DNA from: DATAXP01 sp036272935
GTDB lineage: Bacteria; Planctomycetota; Planctomycetia; Pirellulales; PNKZ01
Assembly (NCBI GenBank): GCA_036272935.1
Contig: DATAXP010000123.1
Coordinates: 1 to 53,961, forward strand
Reading direction: 5' to 3'
DNA: 53,961 bases
The number at the start of each line of letters is the position of its first letter. Position 1 is the stretch's first letter. The position numbers were made by a program, and so were the translations under genes. Of the stretch, positions 35,426-45,174 are shown in pieces. The notes under the pieces were generated by a model. That model did not search any database, had not been told where the DNA came from, and was given only the letters and a program-made list of their open reading frames with translations.

Positions 35426-35460
35426 CGCCCCACGAAGCGCGTCGCGAGCGACGCGGCTAA
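35422..35460. repeat. Palindromic repeat, family B (copy 5, diverged)
   Basis: ttagcgccccacgaagcgcg and gtcgcgagcgacgcggctaa. It begins inside the stop codon region of the phosphodiesterase gene and lies before a convergent gene. Confidence 0.75.
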
Positions 35461-35909
35461 TTCGGCGTGCTGCTCAACTGGGCCAGCACTTGCAGCACGC
35501 CGTTGAGATGCGCGAGCCGCGGGCCGAAGCGATCGACGAACTCGCTGAGCAGGAACTCGCCATCGGCCAGCGAGTCGACGTTCGCGTTCACTTCATCGGT
35601 GAGCGTCTGCAAGAACGCGGTTTGCACGCGGCTCAGCCCCTCGGCTGCCAGCCGGCAGTTGTGGGCTAGCTCGGGGTTCGCCTGTTTCCAGGTGGTCAGC
35701 TCTTGTGTGCGCTGGCGTTGGCCCGAGTTGAGCTGCGAGACCAGCTCCTCAAGCAGTTCGTTCTGGCGGTCCTGCGAGGCAAGCAACTCTCGCAGCAGCC
35801 GTACCTGTTCGTGGTCGGCGCGTTCGGGCGTCGAGGCCGTAGGCGCGTGGGCCGGCGTGGCCACGTCGACCGGGGGGAACAGCGAGCTGGTCGCTTGACG
35901 ATCGTGCAT
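35457..35909 (-). CDS. Conserved hypothetical helical protein
   Basis: 150 residues, start ATG 35909. After a Pro/Ala-rich start it is all-helical, with a coiled-coil-like stretch (LLRELLASQDRQNELLEELVSQL) and a second helical block to the C terminus. No signal or membrane segment. The function is not known; an oligomerising or adaptor role is possible. Confidence 0.65.
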   Translation of the reverse strand: MHDRQATSSLFPPVDVATPAHAPTASTPERADHEQVRLLRELLASQDRQNELLEELVSQLNSGQRQRTQELTTWKQANPELAHNCRLAAEGLSRVQTAFLQTLTDEVNANVDSLADGEFLLSEFVDRFGPRLAHLNGVLQVLAQLSSTPN

Positions 35910-36128
35910 CGAAGAGTTTTTCCTGCCGACGATAGCGTTGTTTTTCTAAGAACCGTCAGTATAGCCCACAGCGCAGCGGCAAGTCGAGTGCGTGCATGCA
36001 AGATTGCTGTGCTGGCTGGGATAGGCCGCTAAAGTAGCCACGCTCCATCTCCCGATCGTAGCAGTGGACCGGGATCGTTGCCTGGCAGGCACCGCTAGCA
36101 CCGTTTTCTCTTCGGCCCGGGAGATCGC

Positions 36129-36649
36129 ATGCCCTCGCGCGACGCCAAATCCTCGGCCGCCTTCGGCTTTTATACGGTCGTCGAGCAGCCGCAGATCGGT
36201 TTGCTGGGCGGGTATTTGGTGGTGAATGCGGCAGGTCGCCCGCTCGAGTTTCATTGCACGGCCCCGGTCAAGCCGACCCGCGCCCAGACGATCCTGTTCG
36301 GTGCCACGCTCGAGCCGTATTTGTACGGCGAGCACATCGGCCAGGCGCTCATCCGCAAGGCCGAGACGCTCGCCACGGTGATCTGCACCGATCGGCCCCA
36401 GGCGCTGGCCGTGCGGCAGTACATCGATGCGCCGGTGGCGCTGATCGTCGGCGAAGAGGCAAGCATTCGGACATCGATCGCAACGCCATCGTTCACGATT
36501 GGCACAGTCCGGCTGGCGGTCGCCGGCGGCTTCACGGGCGACGAGTCTCTGGTCGCGGAGCGAATTGCTTTGTTCGCCGCGTCGATGCCGTTGGCCGAGC
36601 CGTTCGAGCGCATTCGCCAGGCGATCGACGAGGCGCAGCGAGGCGAGCG

Positions 36650-36653
<4 letters not shown>
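36129..36653 (+). CDS. Conserved hypothetical protein upstream of the SNF2 helicase
   Basis: 174 residues with an alpha/beta pattern (IGLLGGYLVVNAAGRPLEFH, EHIGQALIRKAETLATVICT). No known motif. The stop overlaps the helicase start (ATGA), so the two products are made together and probably act together. Confidence 0.7.
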
Positions 36654-38410
<1,757 letters not shown>

Positions 38411-38449
38411 GCGGTCGATCCCAACTCTACGGCGCGGTATAGTTGCGGT

Positions 38450-38929
38450 ATGAGCACCGCGATGGCGGGGGCGAGGCTGCGGCACAACCGAATCGCGACG
38501 AATGTGACGATCGCACTCGGCGCTCGGCTGCGCGGCAGGCGCTGCGAAGTGTTCAACTCTGACGTGAAGGTGCGCATCGATCTGCCCACGCACGTTCGCT
38601 TTTACTACCCCGATGCATCGGTCATGTGTCAGCCGCCGCCGGTGGACCAAGAGTTCCACGAAAGCCCTACGATCGTGGTCGAGGTGCTGTCGCGCGCGAC
38701 GCGCCGCATCGACGAGAGAGAAAAGAGAAGCGGCTATTTGCAGATTCCGTCGCTAGCGGCGTATCTGCTCGTCGAGCAGCGCACGGCCTGCGTGATCGTG
38801 TATCGCAGCACCAAGGCAGGTTTCGTCCGCGAATTCTACGAGGGGCTCGGTGCCGTGATACCGCTGCGTGAGATCGAGGTTGAACTGCCGTTGGTCGAAA
38901 TCTACGAGCGCGTGGAGCCTCAAAGCTGA
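38450..38929 (+). CDS. Uma2/DUF820 endonuclease-like protein, N-terminally short
   Basis: 159 residues. The PD-(D/E)XK-like Uma2 fold is seen from AMAGARLRHNRIATNV, through YYPDASVMC with the catalytic Asp, to IVVEVLS with the Glu, and SGYLQIPSLAAYLLVEQ. Usual family members have about 30-35 more residues before the AGA..RHN segment. The upstream sequence shows no such part in any frame. It is therefore truncated or an unusual short form. It overlaps nnrE by 10 nt, convergent. Confidence 0.85.
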   Translation: MSTAMAGARLRHNRIATNVTIALGARLRGRRCEVFNSDVKVRIDLPTHVRFYYPDASVMCQPPPVDQEFHESPTIVVEVLSRATRRIDEREKRSGYLQIPSLAAYLLVEQRTACVIVYRSTKAGFVREFYEGLGAVIPLREIEVELPLVEIYERVEPQS

Positions 38930-39579
38930 TCGACCATCGCGCGCGGCACGCCGATGCCGACGACGTGTATTTGGCCGGTGTACCGCTCGGCGCCGGGAGC
39001 ATCGAAGCCGATCTTGCGGGCGACGAACGTGCAAGTGTGGTCGGCGCGGAACGTCGGCTTGCCGGGCTGGCCGGTGTCGCAATCGAGGCCGCTCGGCAGG
39101 TCGACGGCGAGCTTGGCCGCCGGCGCGGCGTTGAGCTGGGCAATCACGGCATCCAGCGGCGGTCGCGGGTTGCCGCGCGCTCCGGTGCCTAGCAATGCAT
39201 CGATGATCGTGCCGGCTCCGGCCAGCATGCCGGCCAGGCGCTCGGCGTTGTGTGCGGTGCCGAATTGCTCGAGTGGATTCCGCGACTTCTGCACGATGGC
39301 ATGGTTTGTCGCCGCATCCGGGGTCATCTTGGCCGTATCGCCCCATACCGATACGCGCACCACGTGGCCGCGCAGCTCGAGATGCCGAGCGATCACAAAC
39401 CCATCGCCGCCGTTGTTCCCAGTGCCGCAGCAAATCAGGAACGGCTCCGGTACCTTAAGCTGCGAGATGACGTCGACGGTGCCGCGGCCGGCGTTCTCCA
39501 TGAGCACGATGCTCGGCATGCCGAACTCATGCACGGCACGCTGGTCGATTGCGCGGGATTGCTCGCGGGTGAGCGACAT
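38920..39579 (-). CDS. nnrE: NAD(P)H-hydrate epimerase
   Basis: The YjeF N-terminal domain epimerises damaged NAD(P)H hydrates for repair. 219 residues from ATG 39579 (MSLTREQSRAIDQRA). Motifs are MENAGRG, CGTGNNGGDGFVIARHL, DALLGTG and AVDLPSGLDCDTG. The dehydratase domain (NnrD) is absent, so this is the stand-alone form. Longer starts enter the neighbouring promoter region. Confidence 0.93.
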   Translation of the reverse strand: MSLTREQSRAIDQRAVHEFGMPSIVLMENAGRGTVDVISQLKVPEPFLICCGTGNNGGDGFVIARHLELRGHVVRVSVWGDTAKMTPDAATNHAIVQKSRNPLEQFGTAHNAERLAGMLAGAGTIIDALLGTGARGNPRPPLDAVIAQLNAAPAAKLAVDLPSGLDCDTGQPGKPTFRADHTCTFVARKIGFDAPGAERYTGQIHVVGIGVPRAMVDQL

Positions 39580-39637
39580 GCGAGCTATTATATTCCTGCG
39601 GACATCCTGACTTGCATTCTGACTTCTGCATTCTTTG

Positions 39638-40315
39638 ATGCTCTCTCGACACGCCAAGGCCGCGTTCTACACCGTCTGCGGCCCTGCCATGAAGCTGAAC
39701 GGCTGGATGTACCGTCAGTTCCGCGCCCCGCGGAACGGCTCTGATACGATTCGCGTCCAGCTTGGCCCTGGTCAGGAGCATTACCTCGAGGGCTGGCTGA
39801 ACGTTGACGCCAACGCCTTCACCGCCCGCTGCGACGTGTGGGCTGACCTGCGCAATCCGCTGCCGCTGCGAGACGGCACGGTCGATGCGCTTTATTCCCA
39901 TCACGTGATCGAGCACCTGCCCGACGCGATGCTCGAAGCGCACCTGCGCGATGTGTACCGCTGCCTAAAGCCGGGTGGAGCGTTCCGTATTGCGGGGCCC
40001 AACGGCGACATGGCGATGCGCAAGTACGTCGAGGGGGACAGCCGTTGGTTCAGCAATTTCCCCGACCGGCGCGAAAGCCTCGGCGGCCGGCTGACGAATT
40101 TCATTTTTTGCCGTGGTGAGCACCTCACGATCCTGACGCACTCGTATCTCGAAGAGATCGCCCGGCGCGTCGGCTTCCCTGCGTTGCGCGTCTGCCGGCC
40201 GACAGTCGACACGAACTTTCCCGAGCTGTTCGACGCCCAGGTGCTCGCCCACGAGCATGAAGACACGCTCGAGGCCCCGCACACCTTGGTGGTCGAGGGG
40301 CAGAAGCCACGCTAA
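39638..40315 (+). CDS. SAM-dependent methyltransferase (type 11-like)
   Basis: 225 residues from ATG 39638. The Rossmann-like core has RVQLGPGQEHYLEGWLNVDAN in place of motif I, DALYSHHVIEHLPD as motif II and DVYRCLKPGGAFRIAGP as motif III. This pattern is common in methyltransferases linked to surface polysaccharide loci. The substrate is unknown. It is divergent from nnrE. Confidence 0.85.
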   Translation: MLSRHAKAAFYTVCGPAMKLNGWMYRQFRAPRNGSDTIRVQLGPGQEHYLEGWLNVDANAFTARCDVWADLRNPLPLRDGTVDALYSHHVIEHLPDAMLEAHLRDVYRCLKPGGAFRIAGPNGDMAMRKYVEGDSRWFSNFPDRRESLGGRLTNFIFCRGEHLTILTHSYLEEIARRVGFPALRVCRPTVDTNFPELFDAQVLAHEHEDTLEAPHTLVVEGQKPR

Positions 40316-40341
40316 CAGGGCGCAACCGGCTTGCACATTGT

Positions 40342-40396
40342 TGCCACTGGCTCCGCCAGTGCTTGCTTGATAGGCATCACTGCGGCGCCAGTGGCA
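40342..40396. repeat. Palindromic repeat, family I
   Basis: tgccactggctccgccagtg at the left and actgcggcgccagtggca at the right. It lies between the convergent methyltransferase and kelch genes. Confidence 0.75.
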
Positions 40397-40400
40397 CCCG

Positions 40401-41375
40401 CTAACGCTCCACGACGATGCGCTCCAGCGAACTTTGGTGCCCTTCCTGCATCGAGGCGCCGGCCACGGCCAGTACCGAGCCGTCGGCCAGCGGCACCAGC
40501 CGATGAAAGAATCGCGCGTGCTCGAGCTTCCCCTTCGGCTCCCAACCGTCGCCGGCATCGGCGAGCCGCAGCACGCTACCGTCCATCGTCGTCACGATCA
40601 GCCCGGCAGGGACCGACACCGCCGCGCAGCCGAAGCCGTTCATCCCCTCTCCTGGCAACCTCGGGCCATCGCTCCACGTGCCGCTCTTGAGATCGAGCAC
40701 ATTCACGGCTGTCGACGGCTTGTCGTCGCTCGCCATGCCCCCCAGGGCATACAGCTTGCCACGATGCGCCGCCACCGCCAGGGCGCGGCGCTGAAACGGC
40801 TGCGCGAGCTTCTCCCAAGTGGCACCTGGCGTGTCGAGGCGCAGCGTCACGCCGTGGTCGTACCAATTCTTTGTCCCCTCGCCCAGTTCCCAACCGCCGA
40901 CGACGTACAGCACCCCATCGACGATTACGGCGTCGTGGCTCGAGCGCCCCGCGGGCAGCGGCGCGAGCTGTTCCCATTGTTTCGCCGCGGGACCGAACCG
41001 CTCGAACTCGGTGACCGAGCGCAGCTCGTCGGGCTGCCCCTTGGCGTTGAGCGCCTGCAAGCCGCCGACGCGGTACACGTAGCGATCGTCGGCCACCAGC
41101 GGCAGCCCTTGCAGCGGCGTGCCCATCGCCAGCGGCTGCCACTGGGTCGGCGCGGCCAGGTTGAGCCGCACGAACCGCTGCGACAGGTTATCGCGCGAAT
41201 GCTCATGCGCGCCACCCATGTGGCCGCTGTAGACGTACAGCCAACCGTCGCACACCGCGGCGCCGAAGCTGGAAACCGCCTCGGGCAAGTCGGGCCACGC
41301 GGCAGGCTCGGCGGCCTGCAATGGCCGCCCAAGCACCGCAGCAAGCAGCAGCAGCAACATCATCAGCTTGCGCAC
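40401..41375 (-). CDS. Secreted kelch-repeat protein
   Basis: 324 residues from GTG 41375, with AGGAA upstream. A signal peptide (MMLLLLLAAVLGRPLQA) is followed by about six kelch units such as GRSSHDAVIVDGVLYVVGG and ALAVAAHRGKLYALGG, which form a beta-propeller. The partner or ligand is unknown. Confidence 0.88.
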   Translation of the reverse strand: MRKLMMLLLLLAAVLGRPLQAAEPAAWPDLPEAVSSFGAAVCDGWLYVYSGHMGGAHEHSRDNLSQRFVRLNLAAPTQWQPLAMGTPLQGLPLVADDRYVYRVGGLQALNAKGQPDELRSVTEFERFGPAAKQWEQLAPLPAGRSSHDAVIVDGVLYVVGGWELGEGTKNWYDHGVTLRLDTPGATWEKLAQPFQRRALAVAAHRGKLYALGGMASDDKPSTAVNVLDLKSGTWSDGPRLPGEGMNGFGCAAVSVPAGLIVTTMDGSVLRLADAGDGWEPKGKLEHARFFHRLVPLADGSVLAVAGASMQEGHQSSLERIVVER

Positions 41376-41488
41376 GACAGGTTCCTCGCTCGGCGGCAGG
41401 GCCTGAACAACTCCGGCCGATTCTAGGCACGTCGATCGTGGAGTCAACGAATCCCCAATGGAGGCAAAAAGTTCCCTCGGAAAAATCC

Positions 41489-41516
41489 TTGACGGTGACT
41501 GGCGACATGGTAACAT
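41489..41516 (+). promoter_or_regulatory. Candidate sigma70-type promoter
   Basis: TTGACG at 41489 and TAACAT at 41511, with a 16-bp spacer, lie upstream of the prepilin-like gene. It is followed by a Fur-box-like palindrome. It is supported by position and pattern only. Confidence 0.4.
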
Positions 41517-41529
41517 GCCTGCCACGCAG

Positions 41530-41546
41530 TTGAGAATGAGTCTCAA
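41530..41546. promoter_or_regulatory. Fur-box-like operator
   Basis: TTGAGAATGAGTCTCAA is a near-perfect inverted repeat with 7-1-7 layout, close to known Fur-family boxes. It sits 13 nt after the candidate -10 element and 131 nt before the prepilin-like start, where binding would block transcription. Confidence 0.5.
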
Positions 41547-41677
41547 TTACAGCAAGGAAGAAACTCGCGGGACGCGGCAACGATGGATTTCGACGCCGGC
41601 GGGTCTTGGCCAAACGGATTCTCGAACCGCCAACGGGACGACGCACACTTTCAATCTTTCTTCTCCGAGGTGTATCC

Positions 41678-42520
41678 ATGAAGAGCTGGTCCCGTCGTGC
41701 CGCGAAGCGCGGCCTTACCCTGATTGAGTTGGTGATTGTCGTCGCCATTCTTGGCGTCCTGGCCGCGATGCTGCTGCCGAAGTTTGAAGGTCTGCAAACC
41801 GCCGCCAACCACGCCGCCGCGGCAGGCTCGGCCACCGACGCCGCGCGACTGATCGAGTCGTACAAGGCCGCCAAGACGGTTTACCCCAATTACTGGGATT
41901 CATTGCTCAACGGAACTTCATTGTGGACCGCTGCGAATGTCGGCACGAAAACCATGGGCCTCGATACGGAACTTGTCGGGAATGGAGCAACCGTCGATAA
42001 GCTCATTTTGGGCTCCGCGCTAACTACCACCCAATCGCTTGCCATGTCGAAAGTCGGCATCACAACGATCACTGGTTTGACGGCAACATTGTCATTGTCG
42101 GGTTACCGGCCCGGCGACATGTTTACCACCGCCATGCCAGTGACTGGCGCGGCGTTGGCAACGATCAATGCCGGTAGCAGCGGTGGGAAGAAGATCATCG
42201 ACCATATTTATCCTCAGAACCTCCAACCGACCGGCAGCGGTTCCGGGACCATCAATCCGACGAGCACCATCTCGGGTGACACACAACTGATTGTCTTCGG
42301 ACTTGGGCCGCAGAACAGTCTGGTCCCGAATTCGATGATGGAAGCGCCGACGTACGGCAATGATGACGCGTTGTACGTCTACAACCGGCTGCTTGCGGTC
42401 TTCGAGCTTACCGGCTTCGCGGGCGGTAGCGCCAAGTGTACATTCCGAACGATGCTTGGCGGTGACGGCGATCTGATCAGCGATATGTCGCAGGCCCTCC
42501 AGACCTCGACCGGCCTGTAG
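41678..42520 (+). CDS. Type IV prepilin-like (pseudopilin) protein
   Basis: 280 residues from ATG 41678 with GAGG upstream. The leader MKSWSRRAAKRG ends at a prepilin peptidase site, followed by LTLIELVIVVAILGVLAAM with Glu at +5 of the mature protein. The rest is Thr/Ser/Gly-rich and beta-prone. It lacks the C-terminal features of the common DUF1559 group. It could be a type II secretion pseudopilin or a surface fibre subunit. A promoter and Fur-box-like site lie upstream. Its cysteine content is very low. Confidence 0.85.
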   Translation: MKSWSRRAAKRGLTLIELVIVVAILGVLAAMLLPKFEGLQTAANHAAAAGSATDAARLIESYKAAKTVYPNYWDSLLNGTSLWTAANVGTKTMGLDTELVGNGATVDKLILGSALTTTQSLAMSKVGITTITGLTATLSLSGYRPGDMFTTAMPVTGAALATINAGSSGGKKIIDHIYPQNLQPTGSGSGTINPTSTISGDTQLIVFGLGPQNSLVPNSMMEAPTYGNDDALYVYNRLLAVFELTGFAGGSAKCTFRTMLGGDGDLISDMSQALQTSTGL

Positions 42521-42920
42521 GCGTAGTCGCGTCAACAAAGGCTGACGAAACCCAAGTGCGGCCGGGTCTGAACGTATTCAGGTCTGGCGAAGGCGTCGGT
42601 CGGGCATAGCGAGATCGTCCCGCTCGCTTGTCCGGTCGACGCCGTTTTTGTTTCGCGGGAAGGGGCCCCACCAGCCCGGAGCGCCAGCGGGGTGCCATGT
42701 CCACGCTCGTCGTGGACATGCTCACGCAAGCGTGAGCATGGCACCCGGCCGGGTTTCCAGACCCGGCCACGCCACCGACCGAAGGTCTCCCGGTCGAGAG
42801 GCAGGAGACCTTCGGTCCGCGGTTTCGGCGCGGTCAGGAGACCCGCGCCGAGCGGAGGTGGTTCGCCGCGGACTACGGACCACTGACAACGGACAACTGG
42901 TCCGTTACACTTCGGCGATC
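42521..42920. other. Repeat-rich gap between the prepilin-like gene and purC
   Basis: No coding sequence is visible. The gap holds a family A half-copy (about 42668-42690), the nested hairpins of family J (42692-42744), and GC-rich inverted stretches around gaccgaaggtctcccggt and caggagaccttcggtc (about 42777-42820). A short acggacca/gacaacggacaac motif precedes purC. Confidence 0.7.
42692..42744. repeat. Nested palindromic repeat, family J
   Basis: gtgccat and atggcac close the outer ends. Inside are two hairpins: atgtccacgctcgtcgtgga-cat and tgctcacgcaagcgtgagca. A family A half-site adjoins it on the left. Confidence 0.8.
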
Positions 42921-43811
42921 ATGCCTGCCACGCCCGTCGTGCTCGAGACGCACATCCCTTCGCTCGCCGTTCGCCGCGGCAAAGTGCGCGACGTGTACAA
43001 TCTCGGCGATCACCTGCTGCTGGTCGCGACCGACCGGATCAGCGCGTTCGATCACATTCTGCCAACCGGAATCCCCGACAAGGGGCGCGTGCTGACGCAG
43101 ATCAGTGCTTTCTGGTTCGGCAAGCTCGGCGAGCCGAACCATCTGGTTTCGATCGACGTGGCTGCCATGGAGCTTCCCGCGGATGCCGATCGCCAGGCGC
43201 TCGATGGGCGCAGCATGCTCGTGCGCAGGACCGAGGTGGTGCCGATCGAGTGCGTGGTGCGCGGCTACCTGGCCGGCTCTGGATGGAAAGAATACCGCGA
43301 GCGCGGCACCGTGTGCGGAGAACGCTTGCCGAGCGAGTTAGTCGAAAGCAGCCGACTGCCGGAACCAATCTTCACACCGGCGACCAAGGCTGAAAGCGGC
43401 CACGACGAGAACATTTCGTTCCAGCGCATGGCCGATCTCGTTGGCCGCACGACGGCCGACGAGCTGCGCCGCCGCAGCCTGGCCGTGTATCGGCGCGGGG
43501 CCGAACACGCCGAGCGCTGCGGGATCATCGTGGCCGATACGAAATTCGAGTGGGGCCGCGCCGGCGGCGAACTGATCCTGATCGACGAAGTGCTGACGCC
43601 CGACAGTTCGCGATTCTGGCCGGCCGACCAGTATGCTCCGGGCCGCTCGCAGCCGTCGTACGACAAGCAATTCGTGCGCGACTGGCTGGAAACAACCGGC
43701 TGGGACAAGAACAGCCCGCCCCCCGCGCTGCCTGCCGAGATCATCGAGCGCACGCGCGGCAAATACCTCGAAGCCTACGAGCGCCTCACGGGGCGGGCAT
43801 TGGCAACGTAG
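42921..43811 (+). CDS. purC: SAICAR synthetase
   Basis: PurC adds aspartate to CAIR in purine synthesis. 296 residues from ATG 42921; the upstream open frame runs through repeats and is not coding. Motifs are RGKVRDVYNLGDHLLLVATDR region, SAFDHILP, ECVVRGYLAGSGWKEY, ESGHDENIS and DTKFEWG, with the C-terminal LIDEVLTPDSSRFWP. The length is that of the longer, yeast-like form. Confidence 0.97.
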   Translation: MPATPVVLETHIPSLAVRRGKVRDVYNLGDHLLLVATDRISAFDHILPTGIPDKGRVLTQISAFWFGKLGEPNHLVSIDVAAMELPADADRQALDGRSMLVRRTEVVPIECVVRGYLAGSGWKEYRERGTVCGERLPSELVESSRLPEPIFTPATKAESGHDENISFQRMADLVGRTTADELRRRSLAVYRRGAEHAERCGIIVADTKFEWGRAGGELILIDEVLTPDSSRFWPADQYAPGRSQPSYDKQFVRDWLETTGWDKNSPPPALPAEIIERTRGKYLEAYERLTGRALAT

Positions 43812-43915
43812 GGTGCGTCAAGCTCTAGGGCGACGCACCGCCGAGGGGGATCACAACGCGGTGCGTCTCGGCCGCTGCGGCCTCGACGGCATCCTACGGC
43901 TTCCCACCAGCGCCA

Positions 43916-44317
43916 CTAGGGTAGCGCCCCGGCGGCGAGGCTGTAGAGCAGGATCGCCAGGACGGTCACCGTGATCGCCACGTACAGCCAGTCGCCGGTG
44001 CGAGCGAACACGTAGATCGAGAATACCACGCGGGCCACCGGCGTCGCGACGAGCAGCAGGATGCCGAACTGCACCATTGCCGCGGGATCGAGCGCGGCGG
44101 CCGCACGCACGATCCCGGTCACCGAGCGTAGGTCGGTCGGTTCTCCGTGGAACACACGATGGTCGGCCGACTGGCTGCCGAATCGTACTAGGTACACGAT
44201 CCCGGCCAGCAGCACCACCGCCGCCGCAATACTGACTCCGGCGCGCAGCAGGTTGCCGATGACGCGGTCGACGCGCTCGTCGTCCCAGGCGGCTGCACTG
44301 TGCTGTGTGTTCGCCAT
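43916..44317 (-). CDS. DUF1634 membrane protein
   Basis: 133 residues with three membrane segments (AAAVVLLAGIVYLV, FGILLLVATPVARVVFSI, LYVAITVTVLAILLYSLA). The sequence VDRVIGNLLRAGVSIA matches the DUF1634 start. Such proteins are usually encoded next to TSUP transporters, and the TSUP gene lies 3 bp upstream here. It probably assists that transporter. Confidence 0.88.
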   Translation of the reverse strand: MANTQHSAAAWDDERVDRVIGNLLRAGVSIAAAVVLLAGIVYLVRFGSQSADHRVFHGEPTDLRSVTGIVRAAAALDPAAMVQFGILLLVATPVARVVFSIYVFARTGDWLYVAITVTVLAILLYSLAAGALP

Positions 44318-44320
44318 GCT

Positions 44321-45154
44321 TTACAGCTTCCCGGTCCAGCCGTTGTAGATCATCTCGGCGCCCAGGGCGACGATCACCACGGCGAACACCCAGCGCAGCG
44401 TTCGCACTGGTGCGCCGCCTAACAGGTGCGAGCCGAGCAGCGCCCCGGGCAACACGCCGAGCATCACCGGCATGGCCAACGCCGGATCGATGTAGCCGTC
44501 GTTGAGATAAATGCCGGCGCTGGCCGCCGCGGTGACGCCGATCATGAAATTGCTGGTGGTCGTTGAAACCTTGAACGGCAGCCGCATGATCTGGTCCATC
44601 GCCAGTACCTTCACCGCGCCGGAGCCAATGCCCAACAGCCCCGAGAGCACTCCGGCGCCGAACATCAGCGAGAAGCCTGCCGGGACATGGGTCACGTGAT
44701 ATGGCTTCGGACCGTCGGGCGTCGGCATTGTGCCATCGAGCCGCAGGCGTTTCGCCAGCGGTCCGGATGGTTTTCCGGCCGATGGCGCATGCTGGCGGAC
44801 CGATAGATACGCCGAGTACAGCAGCACCAGGCCGAACACGATGGCGATCCAGCTGGTGGCCAGGTGCGAAGCGAGATGCGCGCCGGCAATCGCACCCAGC
44901 GTCGTCGCGACTTCCAGGAACATGCCGACGCGCAGGTTCGAGTAACCCTGCTTGACGTAGGCCGCGGCGGCGCCGGAACTCGTGGCGATCACGCTGACCA
45001 ACGAGGCGCCGGCGGCATAATGGAACTCGATGCCGAAGACCAGCGTCATCAGCGGCACGACAACTACGCCGCCCCCCAAGCCCGTGAGCGCGCCCAGCAA
45101 GCCGGCAAAGAACGATCCGAGCCACAACCACAGGCAAAGGGTGAGCGTGCTCAT
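44321..45154 (-). CDS. TSUP (TauE/SafE) family anion permease
   Basis: 277 residues with about eight membrane helices in two repeats: GALTGLGGGVVVVPLM and GVLSGLLGIGSGAVKV are the paired Gly-rich motifs. TSUP proteins move sulfite, sulfoacetate or related organosulfur anions. The DUF1634 partner follows. A link to sulfatase products is possible, but not shown. Confidence 0.92.
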   Translation of the reverse strand: MSTLTLCLWLWLGSFFAGLLGALTGLGGGVVVVPLMTLVFGIEFHYAAGASLVSVIATSSGAAAAYVKQGYSNLRVGMFLEVATTLGAIAGAHLASHLATSWIAIVFGLVLLYSAYLSVRQHAPSAGKPSGPLAKRLRLDGTMPTPDGPKPYHVTHVPAGFSLMFGAGVLSGLLGIGSGAVKVLAMDQIMRLPFKVSTTTSNFMIGVTAAASAGIYLNDGYIDPALAMPVMLGVLPGALLGSHLLGGAPVRTLRWVFAVVIVALGAEMIYNGWTGKL

Positions 45155-45174
45155 GAATCGCTGATCGTCGAACG

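Noticed and set aside
43815..43880. Short inverted repeat gacgcaccgc/cggtgcgtc after purC
   Set aside because: It could be a terminator, but the arms are short and no T-tract follows, so it is not listed as a feature.
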